DNA of 64,000 nucleotides from Nipponacmea schrenckii. Its lineage: Eukaryota; Mollusca; Gastropoda; Lottiidae. Of this stretch, positions 30,201 to 41,300 are shown one piece after another. The notes under the pieces are model-generated. The model worked only from the letters and a program-made list of their open reading frames with translations. It was not told the DNA's origin and ran no database searches. The stretch's first letter is position 1; each line of letters starts with the position of its first letter. The stretch spans positions 37,517,468-37,581,467 of the forward strand of contig CM060200.1 of the NCBI GenBank assembly GCA_030562195.1, written 5' to 3'. The translations under genes and the position numbers were made by a program.

Positions 30201-32685
30201 ACCTTTACTGCCACTAGACTGGGGTTGTAAACAGGACATACATTTATTGGCCTTAAGAGGAATAACATAGCTAATATGGTAAGTCAATATATTTTTTACA
30301 ATCAAAATTGACATATTCAGTGCATCATACAATTTATCTAATATAGTCATATACACTCTATATAAACAGGACCAGAATGTTACAGCCCTCACCTGAAGAC
30401 TTGTTAAATAAAATATCAAACTTCTTTAACATAACAAGTTATTGAACAGTAGTAATAAAACATAATAGTCATTTCATCATTTCATTAGGTTAACACATTA
30501 GGTTATTTTATCATATTTGTATATCTCTAGTTACGGTATAAAACATAAAGATATCAATAATATCTGTATATTATAACTGTAGTTTATTAATATAACACAA
30601 TACTCTGAGTAGTATATACATTATGTTTGTTACAATAGTAATGGCATCATATTTCCCTATAATATACTTATCATGTATCAACTGGGTTAATTACATAAAT
30701 ATATTAATTCTAGATCCATTAGCACTTTATACCGCCATGGGTCTATATAATTTTATAAAACCGTTTTAAGACACATGGCATCAGAACACAGGGGAGTTAA
30801 AAATGTGACATTTAAAATGTAAATTTCAATAAAAATGTCATTATTAATTTATCAATGGATAAAGATATTTCAATAAGTTATGAGAACTGGAAATCTAATA
30901 CAATGTTTATAAAAACCTGTAAAATTGAAAGTTAGGAAATCTTGCAAAAAGGAAATAAATTTTCTGACACAAATTGGAAAAAACAATTAACGACATGAAA
31001 AGAAGTACTTATGCATGCAAAAGCTTGTTTCAATAAATCTAAATGGCATAAGTTGTTTTGGCCTATTAAATGTGACAATAATAATGGTTTAATGAAATTG
31101 TTTACTAAAAAGCAAGTGATGCATTGAAATCTATTGATAAAATAGATAGTATAATGAATACAGTATATTTGTGCGAATTGAAATGTTCATGGGATACAAC
31201 CATCGAGATAAATACTTCTATTGGGATGTACAACCCAATTTCAACAATCCTGTTCACTTAGTATATTTCATATATCAGAAAAATGGTACTAATGTCACTT
31301 GATAATGTTAATGATGCTGTTGATGTGACTTAAGGGTTTTAATTTTAGATGATTTTGTTCAACAAACTGATATGTATAGCTAAGATATATCACAACTGTT
31401 ATAAGTAAACATAGCAATATGACGGAGCTTTCCTTCACAATAGCACACACTTCATTTAATCCAATTAAGGAAACTATTAAGCCCATTGCCTGTGCTTTTG
31501 TAACTGTGTCATTTGATACCAAATTAAACCTTTAAAGGGGCCCAGGCTTGATTTTTAGCGGTCGTTTTGGGCCTTTGTTACATTTAAACAGTCCTCAGAA
31601 ATACTCAAGCTCTAAGAAAATCGCAAAATACCTTGAAATATACCTCAAACAAAAAATTTCACTTTTCATTTTTTAATTCCGTGCTGTACACGGCTGGTCT
31701 CCAGTCAGTCTGAAAATTGTGTGTCCTGTTGACAAAGTCTACAAATGAAAATGCGTTGTAGTCTATTTATATAGATGACCGCTATTGCACGATGGGAAGG
31801 ATAACTCTTTGATTATCAAGACGAACCGTTTTCCAATATGTCGGGATGTTCTTAATTTCTTAAGACGTTATGATTTTTCAAACACGGATAATTATGGATA
31901 CACATGAATTTGAAGGCTCAAATTTCAAAGGTAAGCTCTGTAGACTATTTCTGATTAGCTAAGCAAAAGATTTCATGTGTTTGAGGCTGTCGGATGATTG
32001 TCCGAAACAAATCAAGCCTGGACCCCTTTAACTCCCTAATGATCTAAATTGACCTAGTTCCCTTGTAGTATTATAAAATCATATGACATGATCTTTAAGC
32101 TGTATTTAAGTAGAGATTATAGTAAAGTATACTATACCTTGCTGAGACAGTATTTTCACGTAGCATTGATCTTCCATTAATATCAATAATCTCATCGTTA
32201 ACTTTTATCCGTCCATCAAACTGAGCAATGCTAGGAGTTCGAACAGAGGTGACTTTAATAGAGGTAGAAAGTCCTGAGGGAGGGGGGGTGCCATTCGATT
32301 CTGATGAAAAACTATCAGTTCCACTGTCACTGAATTTCCTTGGACGTGGTGCTAATGGAGAGCTGTCTATCGATATTCCAAAATCTATTCCTTGTAAATG
32401 GCGAAATTCTACAGAAAATATTTGATCTTTTCGCGGTGGTTTTGAAGGGGGTGTTGATCTGGACATATTATGATCCCTATGATACCCAGCTAATGTTGCT
32501 GAATTCTGGCGCTTATTTTTATCATCAAAGTCTTCTATTTGAGAAGTGGATGCTGTTCTATATGGAAGACTGTCAGAGCTGGATAATCCAACATCAGATT
32601 TTCTACCACGAGCTAATTTACAACTTCCTTTTCTTGTGGGACTGGCTGGAAATATCTTTTGGAAATATGACTTGATTGCATCCAT
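108..32685 (-). CDS. Multi-PDZ scaffold protein, PDZD2/big bang/IL16-like (5' part, gene continues past left edge)
   Basis: Four coding exons on the minus strand: 32685-32138, 2319-1521, 713-577 and 240-108. The junctions are in phase 2, 0 and 2, so 539 residues read without interruption. The start is the first in-frame ATG of exon 1 (32683-32685). PDZ1 (about residues 90-200) spans exons 1 and 2, with ligand loop D-F-G-I and the strand V-N-D-E-I-I-D-I-N-G. PDZ2 (about 450-539) has loop G-L-G-I and the segment D-E-L-L-M-I-N-G-K. Between them lies a basic/proline stretch (six Arg, then S-A-P-P-P-L-P), serine-rich linker and a four-cysteine cluster. PDZ domains bind C-terminal peptides in junctional or cytoskeletal scaffolds. 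The PDZ2 sequence resembles the PDZD2/IL16/big bang group, but assignment is from memory of the family and is tentative. The last donor (AAG/GTAGGT at 107) shows that more exons lie off the window. Confidence 0.8.
577..713 (-). CDS. PDZ scaffold gene, exon 3 (first half of PDZ2)
   Basis: Acceptor ATTTCAG/AGGAGA and donor AACAG/GTAGGT bound a 137-base exon in phase 0/2. It encodes the first strands of PDZ2, including the G-L-G-I carboxylate-binding loop followed by A-G-G-K-G-S-K-K-G. It is too short to appear as a long ORF, but it joins both neighbours in frame. Confidence 0.85.
1521..2319 (-). CDS. PDZ scaffold gene, exon 2 (end of PDZ1, disordered linker, Cys cluster)
   Basis: The acceptor TTTTCAG/ACTAC at 2320-2322 adds the A that completes the Arg codon from exon 1, which is strong support for a 29.8-kb intron between them. 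The exon supplies the final helix and strand of PDZ1, six consecutive arginines, a proline-rich motif and a long Ser/Asn-rich linker. A C-x2-C-x4-C-x2-C cluster lies at about residues 318-329. The donor is AAACAAG/GTAAAT at 1520. Length is 799 bases, leaving phase 0. Confidence 0.82.
3281..3606 (-). mobile_element. SINE-A copy 1 (tRNA-derived SINE, near full length)
   Basis: On the minus strand the element begins with a tRNA-like head (G-rich start, then an A-box-like TTTAGCCCAGTAAGTTAGAC). It ends in a tail with TGCAGAAAAGTAGGACGT followed by TTTCA/TTTTA-type repeats. The body aligns with the copy at 14264-14554, sharing a segment beginning TTTGCC near a GGCATTAGCC (plus strand) and the same tail. 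No clear target-site duplication is visible. Confidence 0.65.
5686..5730 (+). repeat. G15 run and G-rich tract
   Basis: Fifteen consecutive G are followed by TTGAGGGGGTGGGGGTGCGG and another GGGG. Four or more G-runs lie within 45 bases, which meets the usual G-quadruplex pattern. The exact run length is unreliable in any sequencing technology. Confidence 0.8.
8391..8434 (-). mobile_element. SINE-A copy 2 (3' tail only, with target-site duplication)
   Basis: Forty-four bases match the SINE-A tail (GTGCAGAAGAGTAGGACGT on the minus strand plus TTTCA repeats). They are flanked by TCTCATCAAAA (8380-8390) and TCTCATAAAAA (8435-8445), an 11-bp duplication with one mismatch. This is a severely 5'-truncated insertion. 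Confidence 0.65.
11910..12784 (+). repeat. 40-bp minisatellite, 21 copies
   Basis: I count 21 occurrences of the core GGATACAGTATCTAAATATA at 40-bp spacing, each followed by TAAATAAG and a two- or three-base variable end (CG, GG, GA, CA, CT), then ATTCTAGATT. One unit carries a short extra AATAAGGGG and one lacks several bases near 12665. Homogeneity is high, indicating recent expansion. Each unit holds a TATATAAATA motif. Confidence 0.95.
14264..14554 (-). mobile_element. SINE-A copy 3 (near full length, with target-site duplication)
   Basis: On the minus strand the head reads GGGAGTCACAGTGGCTCAGTG (A-box-like), and a B-box-like AATCTAGATCC lies about 30 bases later. The tail is GTGCAGAAGAGTAGGATG and an ATTCATTTCA repeat. 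Flanks AAAGATGTTGA (14253-14263) and AAACATGTTGA (14555-14565) form an 11-bp duplication with one mismatch. Confidence 0.7.
20733..21358 (-). mobile_element. 5'-truncated non-LTR retrotransposon (LINE) with 13-bp target-site duplication
   Basis: CCACTGTAGGTGA occurs at 20733-20745 and again at 21346-21358, bracketing a 600-bp insertion. On the minus strand the insertion opens with a coding tail (residues G-E-A-G-T-A-E-H-L-L-I-H-C-E, resembling the C-terminal end of LINE reverse-transcriptase proteins) that stops near 21150. A 3' UTR rich in AGAAGAA repeats follows, and the element ends in a (CAGT)n tail directly abutting the duplication. This is the expected product of 5'-truncated target-primed insertion. 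The clade is not certain; a (CAGT)n-type tail occurs in several LINE groups. Confidence 0.8.
21150..21345 (-). pseudogene. C-terminal fragment of a LINE reverse-transcriptase polyprotein
   Basis: About 65 codons are open from the truncated 5' boundary of the insertion to a stop. The H-L-L-I-H-C-E segment matches the terminal His/Cys region common in LINE ORF2 products. The reverse-transcriptase catalytic domain is absent, so the fragment is inactive. Confidence 0.65.
22500..23240. other. Homopolymer-rich stretch, possibly low base accuracy
   Basis: Runs of A6-A10 and repeated doublets or triplets of C and G are much denser than in neighbouring DNA. No gene or recognisable repeat is visible. 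The pattern fits homopolymer-length error in unpolished long-read sequence, though a genuine A-rich intronic stretch is possible. Confidence 0.5.
23320..23632 (+). repeat. AT-rich tandem repeat
   Basis: The phrases CATTCCTTCAGTTTTATT and TATCATATATTATAACAT alternate at least six times with length variation. Confidence 0.85.
24582..24723 (+). repeat. 55-bp tandem repeat, about 2.6 copies
   Basis: The phrase AGGTCTGTACCCTTTACTGA recurs three times at 55-bp spacing. The intervening sequence ends CAATACAGGTGAAGAA and is identical between the full copies. Confidence 0.95.
29204..29289 (+). mobile_element. 52-bp retroposon stub with 17-bp target-site duplication
   Basis: TTGAGACTTCCTCGGCA (29204-29220) and TTGAGACTTCTTCAGCA (29273-29289) match at 15 of 17 positions. 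They flank 52 bases ending in ACATTACATTACAT, a short-repeat tail typical of SINE/LINE 3' ends. The source element is not identifiable from so short a stub. Confidence 0.55.
31532..32031. mobile_element. Non-autonomous DNA transposon (MITE) with TTAA target duplication
   Basis: AGGGGCCCAGGCTTGATTT at 31536 and its inverted partner AAATCAAGCCTGGACCCCT ending at 32027 match at 18 of 19 positions. Both ends abut TTAA (31532-31535 and 32028-32031). The element is 492 bp with no coding potential. TTAA duplications are characteristic of piggyBac-type transposases; that assignment is inferred from the target site only. It lies about 100 bases from the end of PDZ exon 1. Confidence 0.8.
32138..32685 (-). 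CDS. PDZ scaffold gene, exon 1 (N-terminus and first half of PDZ1)
   Basis: This exon encodes residues 1-182 plus two bases of an Arg codon, and ends at the donor GCAAG/GTATAG. The N-terminus is basic and Ser/Thr-rich (S-P-T-R-K-G; S-R-S-T-P-P-S-K-P-P-R-K) and looks disordered. PDZ1 begins at about residue 90. Unusually, about 35 Ser/Pro-rich residues (roughly 107-141) separate the second and third strands. In-frame sequence continues upstream of the ATG only as far as a non-ATG codon, so the ATG at 32685 is the likely start. Confidence 0.8.
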
Positions 32686-35600
32686 TTTGATGAAAATGTA
32701 TACTTTATGCAAAAAGTTTCCAGTAATTCTTGTTTAAAGGTACCGGTAATAAAAGCGCATGATAACTTAAGTCACAGTTTGGCTCAGAACCTTAAATTTT
32801 GTTTTAATACACAGCCTAGACCAATAACCAATAGGCCATGTAAATCCTTTCTAACTGTAAATCCCTCTTCAATTCCAAGGTCATTGCACAGACTGTCAAA
32901 TCTTTCTAACTGGCACAATCCAAGAAGTCTTTAAAACTGGCACAATCCAAGAAACATACACTTATGAATGATAAACTATAACCTTACAATATATCTTGAT
33001 CATTACTTTCAAATAGAAGAAACCCTATGAATCCATTCCATAGCAGACACAGATTTATAATACATTTATAAAAACATTTTAGAAACTTCCATCGTAAATC
33101 CTGATTGATCAATTATGACAGTCGGTAAAATAAAACCATTGGGGTGTTTGCAGCCAAGCCAGGTGTTAAAACCAATTAAGTCTGCGTTACTGATATTCCT
33201 TGACCATTCCTTGATTGATGAGCGTTATTCCTGATAGCTACACGTGTAATCGTTTATTGTATATTTTCACTCTTTCGATCACAAGCGGCACTTCTTTCAT
33301 GATGTTCAATTCGCTTTTGTAAAATGAAATTCAACTGAGGTGACCAACCAACGAAATAAAGTTCGACCTTTAGTTGGTCAGCTGTTAGACAATTAAAAAT
33401 AACCAAACGTTATTTACTAACCAATAATAACTCCAATAACCCTATAACATTGACCAGAACATGTTATATTTCACATGCTAACTTCATATACTCCAGTAAT
33501 ATAAATACACTGTGATTGGTTAATGCCTGAAACTTTATCCAATCAAAACACTCTATCTCTCATATGGCGCGTGAAAATATACTTTGTTGTTAACCTCATG
33601 AGAAATTTATCAACTTGGTGAAAATAATGAGAGCTTCAGAAAGATACAATTCCCTTTTCATGTCCAGTTTTTTGTCCCCATTGTCTCTTTGAACACATCT
33701 AAAACAAAGGATAACAAAATCTCCCATATTTTTTGTCTGCACTTTGAAAAATTTCAGAAACTTACGCTACATGGAAACACGTTATATAATTATGTAAGAA
33801 TAAATTGCTAAAACATTAGTCAATAAGTTTTACCAAATATCGGCGGAATATCAAGTAAAATAAACAATATATTTCGAACAAAAAATTCTATAGCAAATCG
33901 TGCAAGTTTTTTAGTTAGTTTTTGACAAAGAAAAAAAAGCAATCATGGATTTTTCGCGTATTATTTGTGATCGTAAAAAATAGAAAGCCACCTGATTTAA
34001 GTGTTCACCGAATCCTAAGGCTAATGTGATTCCGGTTTTAATCACGACTTTTGTTTATTGAGATCCACAAAGTGATATAAGGTAAACAGGATTAATTCTT
34101 TTAGATAACAGAGAGATCCTTACATTCGAGCTAGTAGAATATAATCGCCAGTTAAGGGGAGGATAATCTGATTATCATAAATCATACACTACAGACAACA
34201 GCTGATTTCTTTCTTTATTGAACAAGGGAAATAACCTTTGAATACCAGACCACAATTGGACACAATATCAATGCTTTTCAAAGTAAATTTCAACTAAGCA
34301 TTTCTAGCATAAACTTGCTCGAATTTGGGTCCGCCTCTTTACTAACCCCAACCCTCGACCCTTATCTATAAATATCTTAATAAATACATCCAAATGAACA
34401 CCCAGTCAGGTTTTTTTTTCTTCCATGAATAGAATTTGTAATGATATCGATCGCTTAAATATTTAAATGAAATGAAAAGCTTATATTAATTGTACAGGTA
34501 TCTAGGGTTGACCTCATTGTAATTCATTTTATATACCAAAATGTACCAATACCAACATAACATTAGTATGTGTAAATTATTTGACCATTATACCAACAGT
34601 TTAAATGGGACAATATACACCACCACGGCTATTTCTGTCCTATTATTTGCTCTTTATTCTATAGAACTTTGAGAAACAGGTCGAACCATACCAACCGCTA
34701 TTGATATCTCCTCTCAACCTGTGTTTATTGACTCAAGATAATATGAGTATTGTGCAATCTGAACTAGATCAAACACATTTTGTAGGCCAAGGTCTAGTTC
34801 TCAGTGACCCAAGAAACCAGAAATGTTGATGAGGGTCTATAGCTCGGAAATGTCAAAGACTTGTTCCGAGGTTTGATATCTTTTTAAAAAAGGCTTACTA
34901 GGCACGAATTTAGCTAAAATTATCATATTCGACGTGGGAGAGGGATCAAAACCGTAATACTGATCTCATTTTTTACATCCGTTGAGACTTCACCTCAAGG
35001 AAGGAATTCAGGAGCCCAAAGCTAATAGCCTGTATGGCATGGGGGTTGAATCGTCCACCTATTAATTTATATGCATCGTTTCCTCAATAAATTCTTTCTA
35101 TTACGATGAATCTATGCTAATAATACACAGAACAGGGTCACGATTCCCAAGACTTGTCATAGCTCAAAAATAGAAATTACATCACACACTTTCCTCCCAG
35201 TAAACGCAAATTCATTATCCATTGAAAGTCTAGAAGTTAACACCGGTAAGTTATTTTACTCAGTCATTATTAATTTATATTTTTATTAACGAATTTAAAA
35301 GGTCAAGTATTTGCGATCTCACATTTCGTAAAACGCAAACGTATCCTTTGAAATGATCCTTATGTTTTTTAATTTTTCAGATTTAACTTTTTAAAGAGAT
35401 AAATCCTCTGTTATGCGATTTGAAAACATTTTTAATATGTTCTCTGCTTGATACCAATGACCTTGTTTAATGCGACACGATTCTTTCATATAGATAATAA
35501 GCAGCTTGATTTTGCAAGCACCTGCATTTGCTTATTCGAAAATATATAATCTTTTCATCTTTTAGTTTCTGTTTAACCCATTATTTTTAAGCATTACCTG

Positions 35601-38350
35601 ATACCACTATAAATGCTGTCTACCAACTCGGAATCATTTTAAGGGGCCACATTACACCGTTGTTTTGCAACTTAAATAATTCCACTATAATGGAATAGAA
35701 TAGACATGTAACATGCTTTCGCAATTGCATACCACATGCAAATGTTACAGTTTGTTTGATCTTGAAAGTCTTGTAACTAACATCGACTTATAGCCACCGT
35801 AATGCCTGGTTCTCATTAAAGTCTTGAAATAAACTCCAACCATTTCCTAAACAACTATTCTGATGACGAATCAAAACAATTGCGTGAAATAAGTATTACG
35901 GAATTTTGTAATAAAATTGCATAATTTCATTTGTCTAAAAATATTTAATAGCGTTATTCCATCAGTATACGGGAAATAGTTACAAATCGTTCTAAATGTA
36001 GTATTCCATGAATTGTTCCAATATAGCGCAAGAAAAAATGTTCTTCATAACCTTGTATTGATAATAATAGGCCTTATTATGTATACGCTCACTAGACTTA
36101 TCTACAAGTCACGTGGCTTCCATTTACTCTGCAATCAAGGCCTACATAGTGTTTTTGTCGCATTTATTTGATCTCTGTTTGTCGTTGGAACTATATATTA
36201 TATATCTAGTTAGTGAACAGACTGTATAATCAGCTTCAAGCATCGGATCGACCAAGCATTTAGCGTAATACCTGAGAATTGACCTAGTTTTAATTCAGAC
36301 TGTGGATCTATATAGGCCGAGGTATATCTAGTCAGGAGAATAATCAGCTACAGCTCGTGACAGGTAAACATTTCTATTTTACATTTTTTTACGTAAAAAC
36401 AGATTTGGAGGGTTACTACTAGATGATGTTTAGATATAAAGATTTAAAAACATGAAAACTGTCATTAGGGCTTAATTGTTATATATTTAAAGCATTTTTC
36501 AATATTCTGCCATTTTCATCCAAAGTCCAATTTCAATGTTTACATAAGGTAATGTATATCTATTTATGTTGCAGTGATATGAAGAAGTAGGCTACTTAGC
36601 CTACATTTTGTAATTTGGGGAATGAACTATTTTATGACCCTTGTGCATTAAGTCTGCACATATTACAAAGTTTTAAATTGATACTACTTAATAATTTTAC
36701 AGCAACAGACTTTCCTTATTTTACTTTATGAATTTTGTTTTGCCCGAGGGCAGGTAATATCAGATATAATTGAATTGCGCATAATCTACAGTTTCACTTT
36801 AAGAAAACGTATTAGGAGACTATAAATGAAGAACATTTGTATGGATTGTGAAATTTGACATTTAAAATAGATTGTCCTCTTATAGAATTTGACATCCTAT
36901 TCTGTAATATACCTGATTTGGTGAATTAAGACTGGAAACATGTAGTATGCAATAAGGTCAATTTGTCAGGAAATATGATAAGACCTTACTCCTTTGTTTC
37001 ATCGTTGCATAGGGTGAAGCTCACCTAGGTATATATTTTCGAGTCTAAACAAATGAACCATAGTCGTACGGATGTGACAATAAACCAGGTGTGTTGTAGA
37101 TGTGAACATACAAGATTCCGCTGGCAAAATTTCTCTCATTTGACGCTGTATGGTGTTGTCACTTTCATTAGCCCATTAGTTGCAGAAGACGGAGGACGTT
37201 ACTTCAATTCATTTCATTTTATACCTTGTACAACCTATACCAAGATTAAACTGAAAACCTCTTGATATTATTTCCAATATTGATACCAGGTTGTACTGAA
37301 ATCTGACAGTATGATGATTTGACCTGTGACTTTTTCAAAGCAATTTTTCCAATATCATTTGCAACCATCTAGCTGAAGAAATAAGTGCATTTTAATTTTA
37401 TATATCCTCACTTTATGTACCCATGCAATTATGGTGATAACCGTGCGGGCATATTGTTATACTATTTTTTATATATTATATCCTCTTTTATACGAAAGTC
37501 AGATTTATATCTCGGACCTTTTATAACCTGACTAGATGAATGGATTGTAACACACTTCATCAACACTATACTCATTGAATTGAAACATTTAATAAACAAG
37601 ACACATTTTTTTTCTTGATATTCAAAATGAGGGATATCAGATATCAGGCGTAATAAACAAAAATTATAATTAATGTTATTCAAGATCTGTTCGGGACTTC
37701 CTTCTTGAAATGAAAAGAAATCTAGTATTTAAAGGACTAATATGGTACAATATGATACAAATATCACATCCCACGTCAAAGCCACTATCCTGCGTTTAAG
37801 GTAGTAACTATAACCTAATAGATTTTATTTAAATTTCTTGTTTTGAAAATGTCAAGGATATTGTCCCTTTGGACAAGAGATCACGTTTTCAATAAATGTT
37901 AGCCAATGATTATATAAGTAAGGATTGTCAGATAAGTTCAGATTAGATTGCTCTTAAAAATAGTTCCTGAAAATATTTCACTGATAAGGTACCTTTAAGA
38001 TATAATGAGAATGTATCATCAAATTTTAACAATAAATGTATAAAGGAGATATAATAATTGTGTCCATGTATTTATTCAACGCCTTCAGTTACATAAGAAA
38101 TCAGAGCGATGAAAAATATTCTATTTATAAGTAACCTCAGAAGGTTTATTACAAATGATGAAATCAAACTTAACTCTCCCAACGTAGATGAAATCAATAT
38201 TGAAGGAAATAAATTTAATGAAAGAGGAAACTAGTTTAAAATAGTCTTCCATGTTTGTGACATTGTATCAAATGTCTGTGTTATTCATAGATCTAAAATT
38301 GTGATGTGAAATGGGGAAATTTGGTACATTGTTATCTTAATCACTTCTTC
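32686..38350. other. Intergenic region between divergent PDZ and ankyrin genes
   Basis: About 5.7 kb without a recognisable coding region. It must hold the promoter or 5' UTR of both flanking genes, but no core promoter can be assigned with confidence. A possible non-coding first exon of the ankyrin gene ends at GTGACAG/GTAAAC (36363). A SINE-A tail lies at 37117-37220. Confidence 0.5.
37117..37220 (+). mobile_element. SINE-A copy 4 (3' part)
   Basis: On the plus strand it contains CTCTCATTTGACGC, then ATTAGCCCATTAGTTGCAGA, then GGAGGACGTTACTTCAATTC and a CATTTCATTTT tail. These align with the 3' third of the copies at 3281 and 14264 in the opposite orientation. Confidence 0.55.
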
Positions 38351-38398
38351 AGGTGGATTGGCTGAGGTTTGTGATCTAACGTCTGAGGTGTTCGGACT

Positions 38399-41300
38399 AT
38401 GGCATTTCGGCAATCAGAAGTATATCAAGAGCTGAATAAAGGAGATTTACAGACAATAATTCCAGTTCTGGAGAAATGTTGTGGGAATGGTCAACTCTTT
38501 ATTACCGACCCAGACAATGGAGACACCTTGATTCACGTAGCGGTCAGAAACGCTGAGAAATATTCAACACCACAAACAGTGACTCTGATATACCTGTTTG
38601 GTTATGCTCCCTTTGATTTGGACACCCAGAATATTGATGGTGATACCGCCCTACATTTAGCTGTTAGAAAGAAAGGTGCCTACAGAATATTGATAGCTTT
38701 AATGAGGTATGCTTAAATAAATTGATTAGTATTGGCCTAATGAACAGATGTTGCACTATAAATGCTTATGCAAATGTCAGAAACCATATCACTGTATGGC
38801 CACGATGAGAACTATTTATGCCAAACTTGTAAATACAATGTATATTTAATTGTATGAACACACCGACCTCACCATTAAAACAAAGTGAATACCGGGGTAG
38901 TGATGTTGTACTCGACCCTTATACCTGTCCATAGTTTATGGATGGCCACATGTGCCACAAGTCGATATTCGATTGTCATAAAGCAAAGGATGTAGGCGTG
39001 ATATGCTTGTCCTAATTAGTATTACTTCAGACATAGATCAGTTGCATTTTGTTCCAATCATAAATTGAAATTTCAAACTATACTTGATCCTTGATTTGAA
39101 AGCGTGAATGTACTTCAGTCTAAACACAGTCGCCTAAGCAACTGTAAAATAAATATTAATATCTCAATGTTTGTGAAATATGACATACAATCAATTAAAT
39201 TTGACCAGAGACAGCATACATTAGAGCCACAGGTATTATAAGAACACATTATTATATGCCCCCCCCCCCCGACCCTTGCTGACCTGGTGATAATCACACT
39301 CACAATATGCTTGACACAGATCGTAGCTTTCAAGTTTTAGTGGGTGTTAAGAATACCAGTATAGTTCGAAGTCTTATCAGAAACTCGGAGGTCAATATTG
39401 TTTACTATATAATAATGAGGTCGGGTTAGAGATAGAAAATGTGAAAGGCTATACTTGACAGCAAACTGGGTCAACATGTCAACATATTTATTTAGGGAAA
39501 ATAATATCAACGAATAGGTTGAAAAGAAATGTATCAAGTTTATCTTTAGTTACCAATGTGTGGACCTACAATTTTAATACGCTCCTTTTAAAGCTGTAAA
39601 AAGCTTTTTGTATCGGGGACAATTTGCCGTCCCAATTTCCGGTCAGACGTCTGTGGTTCATGGAATCCTAAAGCCCACTTGCGGCACTGGCGCCAAATTC
39701 TCTTAATGCCTTAAGAAGATGTGAACTGAGCATTTGTATTAACTGACCCTGAAATTCAACGAATTTGTTTTCTTTAGATCCTACCTGTTCTGTTCTTTTT
39801 TCTGTAAATGTAATGCGTTTGATCCTTTCGTGAATCAAAGTTCTCTGGGTAAACACTAACCGTTTGTATTCCTATTAGGTGCGGTGCTGACCCAGAAGTA
39901 AGGAATAATGATGGAAAGACCCCCGAAGATATTTTAAGACAGGATAAACCAGCAGGATGGCAAGAAATGTTACATTGGTTAAACAAGTTTAAACCAGGTA
40001 ATACAATACTGATTCCCGTATTCCCACTTTTTCATTTCTCCCAATCTTAACATTTGCGCCAGATCTAATTGATGGAAATGTTTAGCAGCGACTATTACAG
40101 ATTATGAATGATTCAGTAACTCCTTCAGAATATATGGACAAACTTTCAAAATGGTGGTTGTAAATTTCTCTGCCTTTCAAAAAACTTATTGGTGATTGAA
40201 AAATACTCGTGGGTGTTTTAACAACCCTTTCAGAGTGCTTGCGAAAGGCAGGAGATTTCTTTCATTATTCGTTTTCTTGACTGGACAACCAGTGATAATG
40301 TTTGGGACATACTTTTATGGAAATGGAAGGTGGAATGGCTTTTCATTCAATGTTCTGTATTGATATTTTTTATATCTTAATTTGTCGTTGAATATTGACG
40401 ATGTGTGAAAAAAATAATAATTGTATTAAAATTTCTTCGATAAACATTCGATTTTTTAATTGAATAATTGATAGAATTCTTGCCAAAAATATCGTCAAAT
40501 ACAAATCCACAAATACAAATCTAGCTCAACATATCTTCAAATGAAAATTTTCAAATAAAAAACTCAACCAACAAATGTTCAATAACAAATCTCACTAAAC
40601 AAATCTTGCGAAACCTTTCTCCAAATACATATCGAATATATTTGAAAGTCTTTGTGCTTGGAAAAATCTTTCAAAATGCTTGCTATTTGTGTATTTCGTA
40701 TATGTTATTTCTTGTAGGTTTATACAGAGCAGTGACAGCAAAACCACCAAATAAAAGATTGATAGAAAAATTGTTGAGATATTGGTGTCGGTTGACATTA
40801 GTTAAAGACAAAACAGTTATTAATTTGAAATGTATCGTCCATTGTAAATCGGAGGGTCAACTGGATTTAGTATATCTCTTAGAAAAATATGAAAATACTA
40901 TTGAATTCGCCATGGCATTATTATCAGGCAAGATGTGTGCAATAAAATCGTGGGCTGGGGAAGGTAAGTTAATATCAATAGCGAAGCTTGAAGTGGGGTA
41001 ATGGTTGTACTAGCTTCAATTGTAGGATTGGAATATCGTTTTGGAAGTCATACAGAACAAGGCTTTGTTATCGGTGAGAATTGCTATTGCTATTCGTCTT
41101 AATATGTATATTATACTCATAATTTTCTTTCACTCCATCCAACTATAAGGCTTTTTAAAAGGATTTTTAACAAAGTCTCTGCTTTTCAACTACATGTACA
41201 TGTTAATTTTCTCAATATTTCAGATATTGCGAATAGTGTAGATATCCATACCAAAGATTATTCGTATCAAGTGAACACGGAGTATCCAGAGGTTCAGCAA

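Larger units (their letters stand above)
2320..32137 (-). other. Intron 1 of the PDZ scaffold gene (about 29.8 kb)
   Basis: Bounded by a good donor and acceptor that preserve the reading frame. It is AT-rich and contains no open frame I recognise as a host gene. It holds SINE-A copies (3281-3606, 8391-8434, 14264-14554), a G-run (5686-5730), the 40-bp minisatellite (11910-12784), a truncated LINE (20746-21345), a homopolymer-rich low-confidence stretch (22500-23240), an AT-rich tandem repeat (23320-23632), a 55-bp tandem repeat (24582-24723), a 52-bp insertion with target-site duplications (29204-29289) and a TTAA-flanked MITE (31532-32031). I see nothing supportable in the remaining stretches. 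Alternative promoters or small nested exons cannot be excluded. Confidence 0.75.

Noticed and set aside
30144..30419. Minus-strand frame with a C-x2-C ... C-x2-C ending
   Set aside because: There is no usable donor after the cysteine segment, the upstream part looks random, and an AATAAA overlaps the end. Not enough to call an exon.
37053..37265. 70-codon plus-strand open frame upstream of the ankyrin gene
   Set aside because: It overlaps the SINE-A tail copy and has no other support.
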